A DNA stretch of 64,000 nt from Gilichinskyi gelida (GTDB lineage Bacteria > Acidobacteriota > Thermoanaerobaculia > Gp7-AA8). The notes under the pieces were generated by a model. That model did not search any database. It saw only the letters and a list, made by a program, of their open reading frames with translations, and was not told the DNA's origin. The DNA lies in contig JBBPII010000004.1 in assembly GCA_038040385.1 (NCBI GenBank), forward strand, positions 124,001-188,000, in the 5' to 3' direction. This document shows positions 1 to 8,959 of the stretch, one piece after another (position 1 is the stretch's first letter; each line of letters begins with the position of its first letter). The translations under genes were made by a program, and so were the position numbers.

Positions 1-391
1 CCAGCTCGAGGATCTGGTCCTTCGGCGCGGAGAGCAGCGATTTCACTTCACGCGACGACAGCACGGTCGGGACGCGGCTCTCGACGGGCCGCTTGATCTT
101 CAGTTTTCTCGCCGGCGACTCGCTGACCACCCCGCTCTCCTCGGCGTACCGGAAGAAGACTTTCAGCGCGGCGACCTTGCGGCGGATCGACGTGTCGCGG
201 TAGACACCCATGCCCAGCTTGTCGAGGTACTCCTCGAGCTGTTCGGGGGTGATGTCCACCATCGAGGTGTCGTTGACGTGGACGTGGAATTGCGTGAGGT
301 CCGACTGGTAGGCGCGGATAGTCCGGTCGGACAGATTGCGCACGCTCTGGCCGTGCTGCAAAAAGTCGGTAATCGCTTCCTGCACGTTCAT
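1..391 (-). CDS. Tyrosine recombinase XerC/XerD-like, N-terminal part (cut by window edge)
   Basis: Reading the minus strand from the ATG at 391 gives an open frame of 130 codons that runs off the left edge, so only the N-terminus is present. The translation starts MNVQEAITDFLQHG and contains the SAM-like core-binding domain of Xer-type recombinases: the pattern S-x-x-T-I-R-A-Y-x-x-D-L near residues 22-33 and RRKVAALKVFFRYA near 71-84. The family acts in chromosome dimer resolution at dif sites, with strand exchange through a C-terminal tyrosine. The catalytic domain is outside the window, so XerC, XerD and a phage-type integrase cannot be separated. A consensus-like promoter lies just upstream. 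Confidence 0.85.
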   Translation of the reverse strand, partial: MNVQEAITDFLQHGQSVRNLSDRTIRAYQSDLTQFHVHVNDTSMVDITPEQLEEYLDKLGMGVYRDTSIRRKVAALKVFFRYAEESGVVSESPARKLKIKRPVESRVPTVLSSREVKSLLSAPKDQILEL

Positions 392-431
392 TGTTGGCCT
401 TTGTACCGATCTCTGTGGGGGGACTCTCGGC

Positions 432-459
432 AGTGTATTTGCGGTGAGGTTATTGTCAA
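432..459 (-). promoter_or_regulatory. Sigma-70 type promoter for the Xer gene
   Basis: On the minus strand a perfect TTGACA (459-454) is followed after 16 bases by TACACT (437-432), about 40 bases ahead of the recombinase start. The surrounding stretch is distinctly AT-richer than the rest of the window. This is a sequence match only. Confidence 0.55.
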
Positions 460-493
460 GAATTATTTGTTCGTTCAGATATGGTGTAAAAGC

Positions 494-871
494 ATGACGA
501 TGCGAGGCCAACGGCTCTTCGTCAGGCCGATTGAAACAGCGGACCGAGACGCCGTTCGCGCCTTCCTGGCCACCCAGGGCGAGGCGGAATCAGCCCCCGC
601 AACGGGGCTGATCGGGAAGCTGGTCGGCAACCTGGTGGCCGTGCTGTCGATAGAAGTGACACCCGAGGCCATCCGCGTGAACGACCTCGTCGTCGCCGCC
701 GAATTGCGCCGCAAACGGATCGGGCGGGTGATGCTGATCGAGCTGGCCGATCTCGCCGCGAAGATGGAACGCGATTGGCTCGTGGTGGAGCGCGATGGCG
801 GGCGCGAGTTTCTTCGCCGTGTCGGATTCGTCGAAGAGGGAGAGCGAATGGTTCGGAGGGTCGGGCGGTGA
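494..871 (+). CDS. GNAT family N-acetyltransferase, short
   Basis: A 125-residue protein beginning MTMRGQRLFVRP. The central strand-turn-helix VNDLVVAAELRRKRIGRVMLIELADLA (about residues 72-98) matches GNAT motif A, with RRKRIG standing for the acetyl-CoA pyrophosphate-binding R/Q-x-x-G-x-G/A loop; the last glycine is less canonical. The C-terminal EFLRRVGFVEEGER fits the family's final segment. The acceptor substrate cannot be told. The frame stays open upstream to 278, but that part overlaps the Xer promoter and lacks GNAT character, so the internal ATG is chosen. The stop overlaps the GTG start of the next gene by four bases, so the two are probably translated together. Confidence 0.75.
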   Translation: MTMRGQRLFVRPIETADRDAVRAFLATQGEAESAPATGLIGKLVGNLVAVLSIEVTPEAIRVNDLVVAAELRRKRIGRVMLIELADLAAKMERDWLVVERDGGREFLRRVGFVEEGERMVRRVGR

Positions 872-3048
872 GACGAGTGTTGATGATCGCGATGATTGCC
901 GCGGCGGCGTGCACCCACGCCCCCGCGCCGCCCCCCGCCCCCGCCGCCGCCCCTCCCCCACCACCCCCGCCGCCCACGATCGAAGAGGTGCGCGCGGTGC
1001 GCGGCGACGCCGCCGCGTACGAGCAGGGGCTGCGAACGCTCGCGCCGGCCAACAAACGCGCGCTCGCGCTCCTGGGACTCTTCCTCGTCGAGCAGAAGCG
1101 CGAGGCCGAGGCGGCGCCGGTTCTGCGGCAGGCAGCCGCGGCGTATCCCGAGGTGGCGCCGTGGCTGAAACTGCGTGTCGGCGACGTCGCCGCGCTGACC
1201 GAGATTGTGCAGCAGACGCCCGCCAGCTCGGCGGCGACGATCGCGCGGCTGCGGTTGGTAAGGCCCTCACCCGGCGCTTCGGGCCACCCTCTCCCGCAAG
1301 CGGGAGAGGGACAACCGGCGCCCTCTCCCGCCGCAGCGGGAGAGGGTGGCCGGAGGCCGGGTGAGGGTCTCGACGCGGCGCTGAAGGACACCGACTCAAT
1401 CCCAATCGACGAACTGACCGAAGAGGAGTTCGTCGCCATGGCGAAGGCGCTGCCGGCCGACCTGGCGACTCGAGTCCGCATGCGCCTGCTCACGCAGTAC
1501 CCGCAGGGGCGGTTCACCGAGGAAACTTACGACCTTCTCGGCGGCGCGCTCGACGCACTCTCGCTCGAGGAAATGCAGCGCATCGCGTCGCAGCTCGGGC
1601 GATTCGACCGCTACGACCGCGAGTTCGATCTGCTGCGGCGGATCGGCGCGCGCTTTCCGGACGCCGCCACATCGCGCGACGTCCGCGCCATCCGCTACCG
1701 CGCGCTCTTCAACTCGCGGCAGTACGACCGGCTGCTCGCGGAGACCGATCCCTTCGCCCTCGACGATCCGGCCTTCATCCTCCTGCGCGCGCGCGCCGCG
1801 TGGCGCGCCGGGCGGCCGAAGGAGCTCCTGGCCGGCCTCGATCGGGTGACGAAGGAGTTCCCGAAGAGCGGCGAGGCGGTCGAGGCCGCGCTGCAGCGCG
1901 CGAAGTACTACAGCAGCGACGAGACGAACTACGAGCTGGCGATCTTCAACCTCGAGCGCGCCGTCGACGCCGGCAGCATCGGCGGCGAGGGCGAGAATCT
2001 CTGGACCCTCGGCTGGACGTACTTTCTCGCGCAGCGTTACGACGACGCGCTCCGCACGTTCAAACGCTACGCCGTCACCTTCCCCGACGGCGACTATCTC
2101 AGCAACTCGCTCTTCTGGTCCGCGAAGATCTACGACCGCCTCGGCCAGCGCTTCGAGCGCGACGCCGCGTTCGGCGAGCTGAAGGCGAAGTATCCATACA
2201 GTTGGTTCAGCTACCGCGCGCGCGAGCTGATGGGCGAGCCCGCCGCCGCTCCGTCGCAGGTCATGAACGGCAACTTCTTTCCCGACGTCGAGGGGCAGCT
2301 CGCCTCGGTCAGCGATCCGCGCCTCGTCTCCGTGCGCGAGCTGGCCTGGCTCGGCCTGCACCGCGACGCCACGCGGGAGCTGAAGGTCGTCGCCGCCGCT
2401 TACCCCGACAACCTGGGCGTGCAATTCATGCTCGCCGATCTCTACGTCCAGGGCGGCGAGCCGTTCAAGGCCAACGGGGTGCTGCAGCGCAAGTTCCGCC
2501 AGTTCGTCCGCCACGGCGGGTCGAACGTGCCGCATCGCTTCTGGGAGATCCTCTTCCCCCTCAATTACTGGGACGCCATCCGCGCCGAGGCGGAGCGGCG
2601 GCAGATCGATCCGTACCTGGTCGCCTCCATCATCCGGCAGGAGAGCGGTTTCGAGCCGGCCACGGTCTCGAACGCGGGGGCCGTCGGCATCATGCAGATC
2701 ATGCCGCAGGAGGCGGAGCGCATCGCGCTGGCCGGGGCGCTGGCGCCGCCGACGCGCCAGGAGCTCTTCGATCCGCGGGTCAACATCGCGGTCGGCGTGG
2801 CCGAATACTCGCAGAAGCTCGCCCTCCTGAATGGCAACCACATCCTCGCGATTGCGGCCTACAATGCGGGTACCGAACCCGTTAGCAGATGGCTTGCTCA
2901 AACGCCCGTCGATGATGTCGATTTATTCGTTGAAACGATTCCATACGCCGAGACACGACTTTATGTGAAGAGCGTCAGCAGGAACCGATTCGAATATCGG
3001 CGGATTTATGAAGACACCAGCAGTTACTCGCAGCAAAGCAAACCTTAG
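868..3048 (+). CDS. Soluble lytic transglycosylase lipoprotein (SLT domain)
   Basis: The 726-residue product starts at a GTG inside the preceding stop. Its N-terminus MRRVLMIAMIAAAAC is a lipoprotein signal with the lipobox cysteine at residue 15, so the protein is probably periplasmic and lipid-anchored. Residues of about 200-560 are helical and TPR-like, as in Slt70. The C-terminal SLT domain (about 575-700) carries RQESGF with the catalytic glutamate at 592, then GIMQIMP and IAAYNAG, all hallmarks of family 1 lytic transglycosylases. These cleave peptidoglycan to 1,6-anhydro-muropeptides. An in-frame repeat element adds about 37 residues near position 131-168. The 3' end overlaps the next gene by 41 bases. 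Confidence 0.9.
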   Translation: MRRVLMIAMIAAAACTHAPAPPPAPAAAPPPPPPPPTIEEVRAVRGDAAAYEQGLRTLAPANKRALALLGLFLVEQKREAEAAPVLRQAAAAYPEVAPWLKLRVGDVAALTEIVQQTPASSAATIARLRLVRPSPGASGHPLPQAGEGQPAPSPAAAGEGGRRPGEGLDAALKDTDSIPIDELTEEEFVAMAKALPADLATRVRMRLLTQYPQGRFTEETYDLLGGALDALSLEEMQRIASQLGRFDRYDREFDLLRRIGARFPDAATSRDVRAIRYRALFNSRQYDRLLAETDPFALDDPAFILLRARAAWRAGRPKELLAGLDRVTKEFPKSGEAVEAALQRAKYYSSDETNYELAIFNLERAVDAGSIGGEGENLWTLGWTYFLAQRYDDALRTFKRYAVTFPDGDYLSNSLFWSAKIYDRLGQRFERDAAFGELKAKYPYSWFSYRARELMGEPAAAPSQVMNGNFFPDVEGQLASVSDPRLVSVRELAWLGLHRDATRELKVVAAAYPDNLGVQFMLADLYVQGGEPFKANGVLQRKFRQFVRHGGSNVPHRFWEILFPLNYWDAIRAEAERRQIDPYLVASIIRQESGFEPATVSNAGAVGIMQIMPQEAERIALAGALAPPTRQELFDPRVNIAVGVAEYSQKLALLNGNHILAIAAYNAGTEPVSRWLAQTPVDDVDLFVETIPYAETRLYVKSVSRNRFEYRRIYEDTSSYSQQSKP
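1260..1371. repeat. Palindromic repeat, family A, in frame inside the transglycosylase gene
   Basis: Two hairpins, each with arms of the type CCCTCTCCCGC / GCGGGAGAGGG, are flanked by CCCTCACCCGGC and its complement GCCGGGTGAGGG, giving a nested palindrome of about 112 bases. A close relative lies between genes at 13369-13471. It keeps the reading frame and encodes a proline/glycine-rich insert. Confidence 0.85.
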
Positions 3049-4426
3049 CCTCCTCCCAACCATCCTGTTGATCGCCATCGCTTCGGCGGCCTACGCCGCG
3101 GAGCCGCGGCAGCTCCTCCTCTCCCGCGACAGCAAGCCGGAGGGGGAGGTCAAGGGCCTTGTTGACGTCGTGATCAGCCCCGGCTTCGACGATGCTCGCG
3201 TCTCGGTCACCATGGATGGGCAGAAGATCGCCGATGGGGTCATCGCCCCGTACCGTATCCCGATCGATTTCGGCCTGCAGCCCGTCGAGCACAGGATCAA
3301 TGTCACCGCGCTGACCGCCGATCGGAAGCGCGTGCAGTGGGTCACCACCATCAATCGCGGGCACCTGCCGCTGACGATCAAGGTCACGCCCGCCGACTAT
3401 GACAACCGCATTTTCGAAGCCGCGGTCACCGCCCCGGACGGCGATCCGATCGCCGGCGTCTCTCTCTGGGACAACGGCAAGCCGATCGCCACGCTCACCG
3501 CGCCGCCGTACCGCTTCACCCTCACGCCGGAGCATCTCGCCACGCAGTTCGTGCAGGTGACGGCGAAGACCAAGTCGGGTGAAGAGGTCGCGGACTTCTG
3601 GGGCGCCGGCGGCGACGTGCACGCCGTGACGCTCGACGTTCGCACCGTGCCGCTGTTCGTGTCGGTCGTGGACCGCAACGGCGCGACGAAGGACAACGTC
3701 GACGCGTCGCTCTTCCGCATCATCGACAACGGCACCGAGGGGAAGATCCTCGAGGTGACCAAGGCGTTTCAGCAGCCGATCTCCATCGCCCTGTTGCTCG
3801 ACGCGTCGTCGAGCATGACGTACTCGATGAAGCAGGCCACCGCCGCGGCGGTGACCTTCGTGAAGCGGACGCTCAAGGAAGGCGACCGCTGCGTGGTCTT
3901 TTCCGTTCGCGACTCGCCGCGGCGCGAGATCGCGCTCACCGCCGACCGCCAGGCCATCGAGAGCGCCCTGACGAACATGAAGCCGTCGGGGCGCACCTCG
4001 TTGTGGGACGCCATCGCCAGCGCCGAGCGCGAGCTGAAAGACGAGAAGAATCGCCGGGCGATCGTCGTCCTCACCGACGGCGGCGATACCGCATCGATCA
4101 TGTCGTTCGACGAGATCGACCGCCTCACGAAGGAGAGCGGCGTCCCGATCTACTTCATCGCCTATCAGGAAGACGCCATCGTCGATCCGAAGGAAGTGAG
4201 CCGGCTGCGCTACCTGGCCGGCGAGACTGGCGGCTTCGTGGCCGAGGCGTCATCGCAGAACCTGCAGGCTAAGTACGGCGACATCGAGAAGGACCTCCGC
4301 GCCCAGTACGCGATCCTCTATCAGATCACCGACTTCGCGAAGCGCAACCAGTGGCGGCGGGTGAACGTGCAGCTCAAGAGCCCGCAGCTCGTGGCGCGGA
4401 CAATACGAGGGTACTTCGCGCAGTAG
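3008..4426 (+). CDS. Secreted VWFA-related domain protein
   Basis: A 472-residue protein with a Sec signal peptide (basic start, LLPTILLIAIASAAYAA, likely cut near residue 31). Residues of about 45-215 form two beta-rich modules. The von Willebrand A domain (about 258-450) has the full metal-ion-dependent adhesion site: D265-x-S-x-S (DASSS), a threonine in GRTSLWDA, and DGGD. The overall plan matches the VWFA-related proteins that are abundant in Acidobacteriota; their ligands are mostly unknown. The start lies inside the transglycosylase gene, so the two are probably co-translated, which hints at a shared envelope role. Confidence 0.85.
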   Translation: MKTPAVTRSKANLSLLPTILLIAIASAAYAAEPRQLLLSRDSKPEGEVKGLVDVVISPGFDDARVSVTMDGQKIADGVIAPYRIPIDFGLQPVEHRINVTALTADRKRVQWVTTINRGHLPLTIKVTPADYDNRIFEAAVTAPDGDPIAGVSLWDNGKPIATLTAPPYRFTLTPEHLATQFVQVTAKTKSGEEVADFWGAGGDVHAVTLDVRTVPLFVSVVDRNGATKDNVDASLFRIIDNGTEGKILEVTKAFQQPISIALLLDASSSMTYSMKQATAAAVTFVKRTLKEGDRCVVFSVRDSPRREIALTADRQAIESALTNMKPSGRTSLWDAIASAERELKDEKNRRAIVVLTDGGDTASIMSFDEIDRLTKESGVPIYFIAYQEDAIVDPKEVSRLRYLAGETGGFVAEASSQNLQAKYGDIEKDLRAQYAILYQITDFAKRNQWRRVNVQLKSPQLVARTIRGYFAQ

Positions 4427-4434
4427 AATCTCCC

Positions 4435-4508
4435 GTCATCCTGAGCGGAGCGAAGGATCTCGTGCGGGCCGGCTGAGATCCTTCGCCGTCTTCGCGGCTC
4501 AGGATGAC
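4435..4508. repeat. Palindromic repeat, family B variant
   Basis: Long inverted repeat with outer arms GTCATCCTGAG / CTCAGGATGAC and inner arms GAAGGATCTC / GAGATCCTTC. It fills nearly all of the gap between the VWA gene and mfd and ends six bases before the mfd start codon, so it could shape mfd translation or end upstream transcription. Confidence 0.8.
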
Positions 4509-4513
4509 GCCGG

Positions 4514-7500
4514 ATGACCGACGATCAACTCATTGCTTCCATCCGCGCCGAGGTCGCGCGGACAACGGCCTTCCAACGCATCGCCGCCCCCGACACGCGC
4601 CTCGACGTCACCGGCGCGGCCCAGGAGGCGCGCGCGCTGGTCCTGGCGACGCTCCAGGAAACGCAGCAGCAAAGAGTGGCCATCGTCGTCCCCGGCGACG
4701 CGGCCATCGACGACTTCGAAACGGCGCTGCGCCTCTTCCATCGCGATCCGGAATGTGTGTCGACGTATCCGTCGCCGTCGCTCTCCCCCTACCAGGACCT
4801 TACCCCTTCCCTCGGCGTGGTGCGCAGCGAGATCCACGCGCTCGGCATGCTCATCGACCGCCGCGTAGAGATCCTCATCGTCCCGGCGCGCGCCCTCTTC
4901 TCGCGGCTGCCGCGTGCCGAAGATTTCGCCGCGCGCGTGCTGCGGATCGCCGAGGGCGACGATCTCGATACGCACGCCCTTCTCGCGCGGCTGGTGGAGA
5001 ACGGATTCGTGCGCACGGACCTCGTCGGCGAGGCGGGCGAGTTCGCCTTCCGCGGCGGCATCCTCGACCTCTTTCCGCCCAACACGGCGAAGCCGGTGCG
5101 CGTCGAGCTGTTCGGCGACACCGTCGACACGCTTCGGTGGTTCGACGTCGAGACCCAGCGCTCCGAGGAGGCCGCCGGCCCGGTCAGCGTCCTGCCGATG
5201 ACGCACTTCCCCGCCACGCGCGAGCTGCGCAGCGCGCTGGCGCGGCGGCTGTCGCTCGATTTCATGGACCCGCACTTCAAGCGCGACGTCGTCGACAAGA
5301 TCGATCGCTTGAACGAGCACGGCACATTCCCCGGCATCGAACACTACCTCCCACTGGCCGGCAACGCGGTGTCGTTCGCCGACTACCTCGCCGGCTGGGA
5401 GCTCGCGCTCATCGAGCCCGACCAAATCACCACCAACGTGGCGAAGTTCGAGGCGCTGCTGCGCAACGAGTACGAGGCGGCGGCGGAGAAGGGGCGCGCG
5501 GTGTATCCGCCGGAGAAGGTCACCACGCCGGGGACCGAGGTGCTGGAGTTCCTCGGGCGGGCGCGCCTGAGTTTCTCGGAAGTGCACATGACCACGCATG
5601 TCATCCCGAGCGTGAGCGAGGGACCGGTGCGGGCGGGCGGCGCGCTGAACACCAATTCGGGCGCCACCCAGCCACACCGATCCCTCGCTACGCTCGGGAT
5701 GACATCGTTGCACGCCCCGCAAACCGATCGCTACACCAACCGCCTCCCCGAGTTCGTCGAGGACGTCGCGCGCAGCGCGAGGCGGCAGATCTTCTTCGCC
5801 GCGACGAACGGCGGTCGGGAGAAGGTCGAGCGGCTGCTCAAGGAATTCGGGGCAACGGGCCGGCTGGAGATCGCGTCGGGCGCACTGCCGCGCGGCTTCG
5901 ACTTCGGCGAGATCGCGACCACCTTCTACTCCGAATGGGACCTCTTCGAGCCGCCGACCTCCACCCGCGTCGGCGGAAAAAAGCGCACCACGGAAGCCTT
6001 CGTCACCGACCTGCGCGACCTCAAGACCGGCGACTTCATCGTGCACGTCGACCACGGCGTCGGCCGCTTCCTCGGCCTGCAGCGCATCCCGTTCGGCGAA
6101 ACCGAGCGCGAGGTGATGCAGATCGAGTACTCCGGCGGCGGCAAGCTGCTGATGCCGATGGAGAACCTCAATCTGATCCAGAAGTACTCGGGCGGCGCCG
6201 ACACCGCGCCGAAGCTCGACAAACTCGGCGGCACCGCCTGGGCCCGCACCAAGGACTCGGTCAAGAAGGCGATGCGCGACATGGCCGACGAGCTGCTCAA
6301 GCTCTACGCCACGCGGCAGATGGTCCCCGGCCACGCCTTCAGCAAGGACTCGCCGTGGCAGTTCGAGTTCGAAGAGGCATTCGAGTTCGAGGAGACCGAA
6401 GACCAGGGGTCGGCGATCGACGACGTCAAGTCCGACATGGAGTCGCGCAAGCCGATGGACCGCCTGCTGTGCGGCGACGTCGGATACGGCAAGACCGAGG
6501 TGGCGATGCGCGCGGCGTTCAAGTCGGTGATGGACGGCAAGCAAGTCGCCGTCCTGGCGCCGACGACCATCCTGGCCTTCCAGCACCACCGGACGTTCCT
6601 GCGGCGCTTCGCCAGCTTCCCGGTCACCATCGAGCTGCTGACCCGCTACTACTCGGCCAGGGAGCAGAAGGAGATCATCCGCAAGCTGGAGAGCGGCGAG
6701 ATCGACGTCGTGGTCGGCACGCACCGGCTGCTGTCGAAGGACATCAACTTCAAGGACCTGGGAGTGCTGGTCATCGACGAAGAGCAGCGCTTCGGCGTGG
6801 GGCAAAAAGAGCGGCTCAAGCAGATGAAGAAAGCCATCGACGTGCTGTCGATGTCCGCCACGCCGATCCCACGCACGCTGCACATGTCGCTGGTGGGCAT
6901 CCGCGACATCTCGGTGATCGAGACGCCGCCGAAGGACCGGCTGGCGATCCAGACGGCGGTGGTGCCGTTCAGCGACGACTTCATCCGCGAGGCCATTGAG
7001 TTCGAGACCGGCCGCGGCGGGCAGATCTTTTTCGTGCACAACCGCGTCGAATCGATCTATCAGATGAAGGAGTACCTGGAGAGGATCGTGCCGGGGCTGC
7101 GGGTCATCGTCGGGCACGGGCAGATGGAGGAGCGGGAGCTGGAGCGGGCGATGCTGGCGTTCATCAACCGGGAGTTCGACGTGCTGATGGCCACTACCAT
7201 CATCGAAAACGGTATCGATATTCCTGCATGTAATACAATACTAATAAATCATTCTGAACGCTTCGGGCTGTCGCAGCTCTATCAGCTCCGCGGGCGGGTG
7301 GGGCGCAGCGACCGCCTGGCGTTCTGCTATCTGCTCGTCCCCAGCGACCGCATCCTGACCTCGGACGCGCGCAAGCGGCTGGCGGCGATCCAGGAGTTCT
7401 CCGACCTCGGCGCCGGCTTCCGCATCGCCGCCAAGGACCTGGAGATCCGCGGCGCCGGCAATCTCCTCGGCGGCGAGCAGTCGGGCGAGATCGCCGCGGT

Positions 7501-8005
7501 GGGCTTCGAGATGTACACCAAGCTCCTCGAGGAGACCATCCGGGAGATGAAGGGGGAGCGGATCGAGGAGGAAGTCGAGACCTCCATGAACCTGGGCGTC
7601 GACATCTACATCCCCAAGGACTACATCGGCGACGAGAACCTGCGGATGACCTTCTACAAGAAGATCGCCTCCGCGCGTGACGAGGAGCGCATCGAGCAGA
7701 TCCGCGGCGAGATGCGCGACCGCTTCGGCGCCATCCCCCCCAACGTGGAGAACCTGCTGCACTTCGTCCGGGTGAAAAAGTACGCGCAACACCTCGGCGT
7801 CGTTTCCATCGTGCGCGAAGGGGCGCGCGCCGTGCTCAAGCTGGCCCACAATGCCCGCGTCGATCCCAACAAGCTCCTCCAACTCATCGCCGCCAACCCG
7901 CAGGCGAAGTTCTCACCCACCGGCGTGCTGTCGTTCCCGCTCAAGGATCACGGCCCCGCGGTGATCGAGGCCATCGAAGGGCTGCTGCACGGAATCGCGG
8001 CGTGA
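4514..8005 (+). CDS. mfd: Transcription-repair coupling factor Mfd
   Basis: 1163 residues, the usual Mfd length. It carries the UvrB-homology N-terminal part, a CarD-like RNA-polymerase-interacting domain near 500-565 (DFIVHVDHGVGRF), and a RecG-type SF2 translocase with Walker A GDVGYGKT (K660) and the DEEQ box at 755-758. The LRGRVGRSD segment and C-terminal TRCF domain follow. Mfd removes RNA polymerase stalled at DNA damage and recruits UvrA. A palindromic repeat is inserted in frame at about residues 361-397, before the polymerase-binding domain, where it should form a linker. No good ribosome site is seen; the start sits right after another palindrome. Confidence 0.97.
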   Translation: MTDDQLIASIRAEVARTTAFQRIAAPDTRLDVTGAAQEARALVLATLQETQQQRVAIVVPGDAAIDDFETALRLFHRDPECVSTYPSPSLSPYQDLTPSLGVVRSEIHALGMLIDRRVEILIVPARALFSRLPRAEDFAARVLRIAEGDDLDTHALLARLVENGFVRTDLVGEAGEFAFRGGILDLFPPNTAKPVRVELFGDTVDTLRWFDVETQRSEEAAGPVSVLPMTHFPATRELRSALARRLSLDFMDPHFKRDVVDKIDRLNEHGTFPGIEHYLPLAGNAVSFADYLAGWELALIEPDQITTNVAKFEALLRNEYEAAAEKGRAVYPPEKVTTPGTEVLEFLGRARLSFSEVHMTTHVIPSVSEGPVRAGGALNTNSGATQPHRSLATLGMTSLHAPQTDRYTNRLPEFVEDVARSARRQIFFAATNGGREKVERLLKEFGATGRLEIASGALPRGFDFGEIATTFYSEWDLFEPPTSTRVGGKKRTTEAFVTDLRDLKTGDFIVHVDHGVGRFLGLQRIPFGETEREVMQIEYSGGGKLLMPMENLNLIQKYSGGADTAPKLDKLGGTAWARTKDSVKKAMRDMADELLKLYATRQMVPGHAFSKDSPWQFEFEEAFEFEETEDQGSAIDDVKSDMESRKPMDRLLCGDVGYGKTEVAMRAAFKSVMDGKQVAVLAPTTILAFQHHRTFLRRFASFPVTIELLTRYYSAREQKEIIRKLESGEIDVVVGTHRLLSKDINFKDLGVLVIDEEQRFGVGQKERLKQMKKAIDVLSMSATPIPRTLHMSLVGIRDISVIETPPKDRLAIQTAVVPFSDDFIREAIEFETGRGGQIFFVHNRVESIYQMKEYLERIVPGLRVIVGHGQMEERELERAMLAFINREFDVLMATTIIENGIDIPACNTILINHSERFGLSQLYQLRGRVGRSDRLAFCYLLVPSDRILTSDARKRLAAIQEFSDLGAGFRIAAKDLEIRGAGNLLGGEQSGEIAAVGFEMYTKLLEETIREMKGERIEEEVETSMNLGVDIYIPKDYIGDENLRMTFYKKIASARDEERIEQIRGEMRDRFGAIPPNVENLLHFVRVKKYAQHLGVVSIVREGARAVLKLAHNARVDPNKLLQLIAANPQAKFSPTGVLSFPLKDHGPAVIEAIEGLLHGIAA
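5596..5703. repeat. Palindromic repeat, family B, in frame inside mfd
   Basis: Outer arms TGTCATCCCGAGCG / CGCTCGGGATGACA with the inner AGCGAGGGA / TCCCTCGCT close a palindrome of about 108 bases. The length keeps frame. It closely resembles the intergenic copy at 57995-58101. Confidence 0.85.
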
Positions 8006-8035
8006 GCGCGGACCTCTGCTAAACTTCCGGCGCCC

Positions 8036-8923
8036 GTGCGCCGTCTCCTCGCCCTCTTCGGCATCCTCGCCGCCGTCGCCTGCCACCGAAAGCCGCCGTC
8101 TCCCCCCGACGTCGTCGCCCGCGTCGGCGAGCGGATGGTCACCCTGGCCGATTTCAAGAGATACCTCGACCGCAACGCCGGCACCGACCTCGCCCAGGTA
8201 GGCCCTGAAGTGGCCAGCGCCATGCTCGACCAGTACATCGAGGAGATCGTCCTCTCCGAGCACGCCGCGACGCACGGCGTGGAGATCCCGGCGGAGAAAA
8301 TCGCCTCCGCGGTTCGCACCGAGGCGGGATCGACGGTGATCGAGAAACGGGACGAGATGCGGCGCCAGAAGCTGATCGCCGACCTGACCGAAGCTCTCCC
8401 CCAACCCGGCGAGATCGAGATCCGCACCTACTACGATCAGCACCCCTCCGAGTTCCGCAGCGGCGAGGAAGTGCACGTCCGCCAGATCCTGGTGCACGAC
8501 GAGGGGATCGCGAACGACATCGCCGGGCAGTTGAAGAAGGGCGCGTCCTTCGAGGAGCTCTCGCGGCAGTTTTCGCTGGCGCCCAACGCCAAAAAGGGGG
8601 GCGAGATCGGCTACGTCAGCCGCGGCGAGTTGCCGAAGATGTTCGAAGACGAGATTTTCTCCCTCAAACCGGGCTCGTCCAGCGGTGTCATCCGCACCGA
8701 GAACAGCTTCCACATCTTCCAGGTGGATGAGCGCCGTCCGCCCGGCATCGTGACCCTTCCCACGGCCGCGCCCGTCATCCGCGAGCGCCTCCGCGACGAG
8801 GGCATCCGGGAGCGGATCGCGCAGGTCGTGGCCCGCGCCCGAGGCGAAATCACCATCGCCGTACTGACCAAGCGCCTCCCTTTCCGTTATTCCGGCACGT
8901 TTCCGAAGTCCGAGAACGAATAA
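8036..8923 (+). CDS. Parvulin-type peptidyl-prolyl isomerase lipoprotein
   Basis: 295 residues with a GTG start. The N-terminus MRRLLALFGILAAVAC is a lipoprotein signal with the lipobox cysteine at 16. Residues of about 25-135 resemble the SurA N-terminal helical chaperone part, and 145-232 form a PpiC/rotamase domain (VRQILVHDE, FSLAPNAKKGGEIGYVSRGEL). The likely role is folding of exported proteins in the periplasm. It sits 31 bases after mfd and 36 bases before a second foldase of the same class, so the pair is probably co-transcribed. Confidence 0.85.
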   Translation: MRRLLALFGILAAVACHRKPPSPPDVVARVGERMVTLADFKRYLDRNAGTDLAQVGPEVASAMLDQYIEEIVLSEHAATHGVEIPAEKIASAVRTEAGSTVIEKRDEMRRQKLIADLTEALPQPGEIEIRTYYDQHPSEFRSGEEVHVRQILVHDEGIANDIAGQLKKGASFEELSRQFSLAPNAKKGGEIGYVSRGELPKMFEDEIFSLKPGSSSGVIRTENSFHIFQVDERRPPGIVTLPTAAPVIRERLRDEGIRERIAQVVARARGEITIAVLTKRLPFRYSGTFPKSENE

Positions 8924-8959
8924 ACCGTTGCTTTTTCCTCGTTTAGCCGTCGAACGAAC

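Noticed and set aside
1..391. The Xer fragment as the integrase of the 25-kb segment
   Set aside because: It lies almost 30 kb outside the direct repeats, and its sequence fits a chromosomal XerC/D.
1260..1371. A CRISPR-like repeat array
   Set aside because: The repeats are palindromes of two hairpins in a nested arrangement, not direct repeats with equal spacers. No CRISPR or cas gene is seen in the window.
4499..7117. An 872-codon open frame on the minus strand opposite mfd
   Set aside because: It is an antisense shadow of a clear mfd gene. Long antisense frames are expected at this GC content, and the translation is low-complexity D/H/R/L without a recognisable domain.
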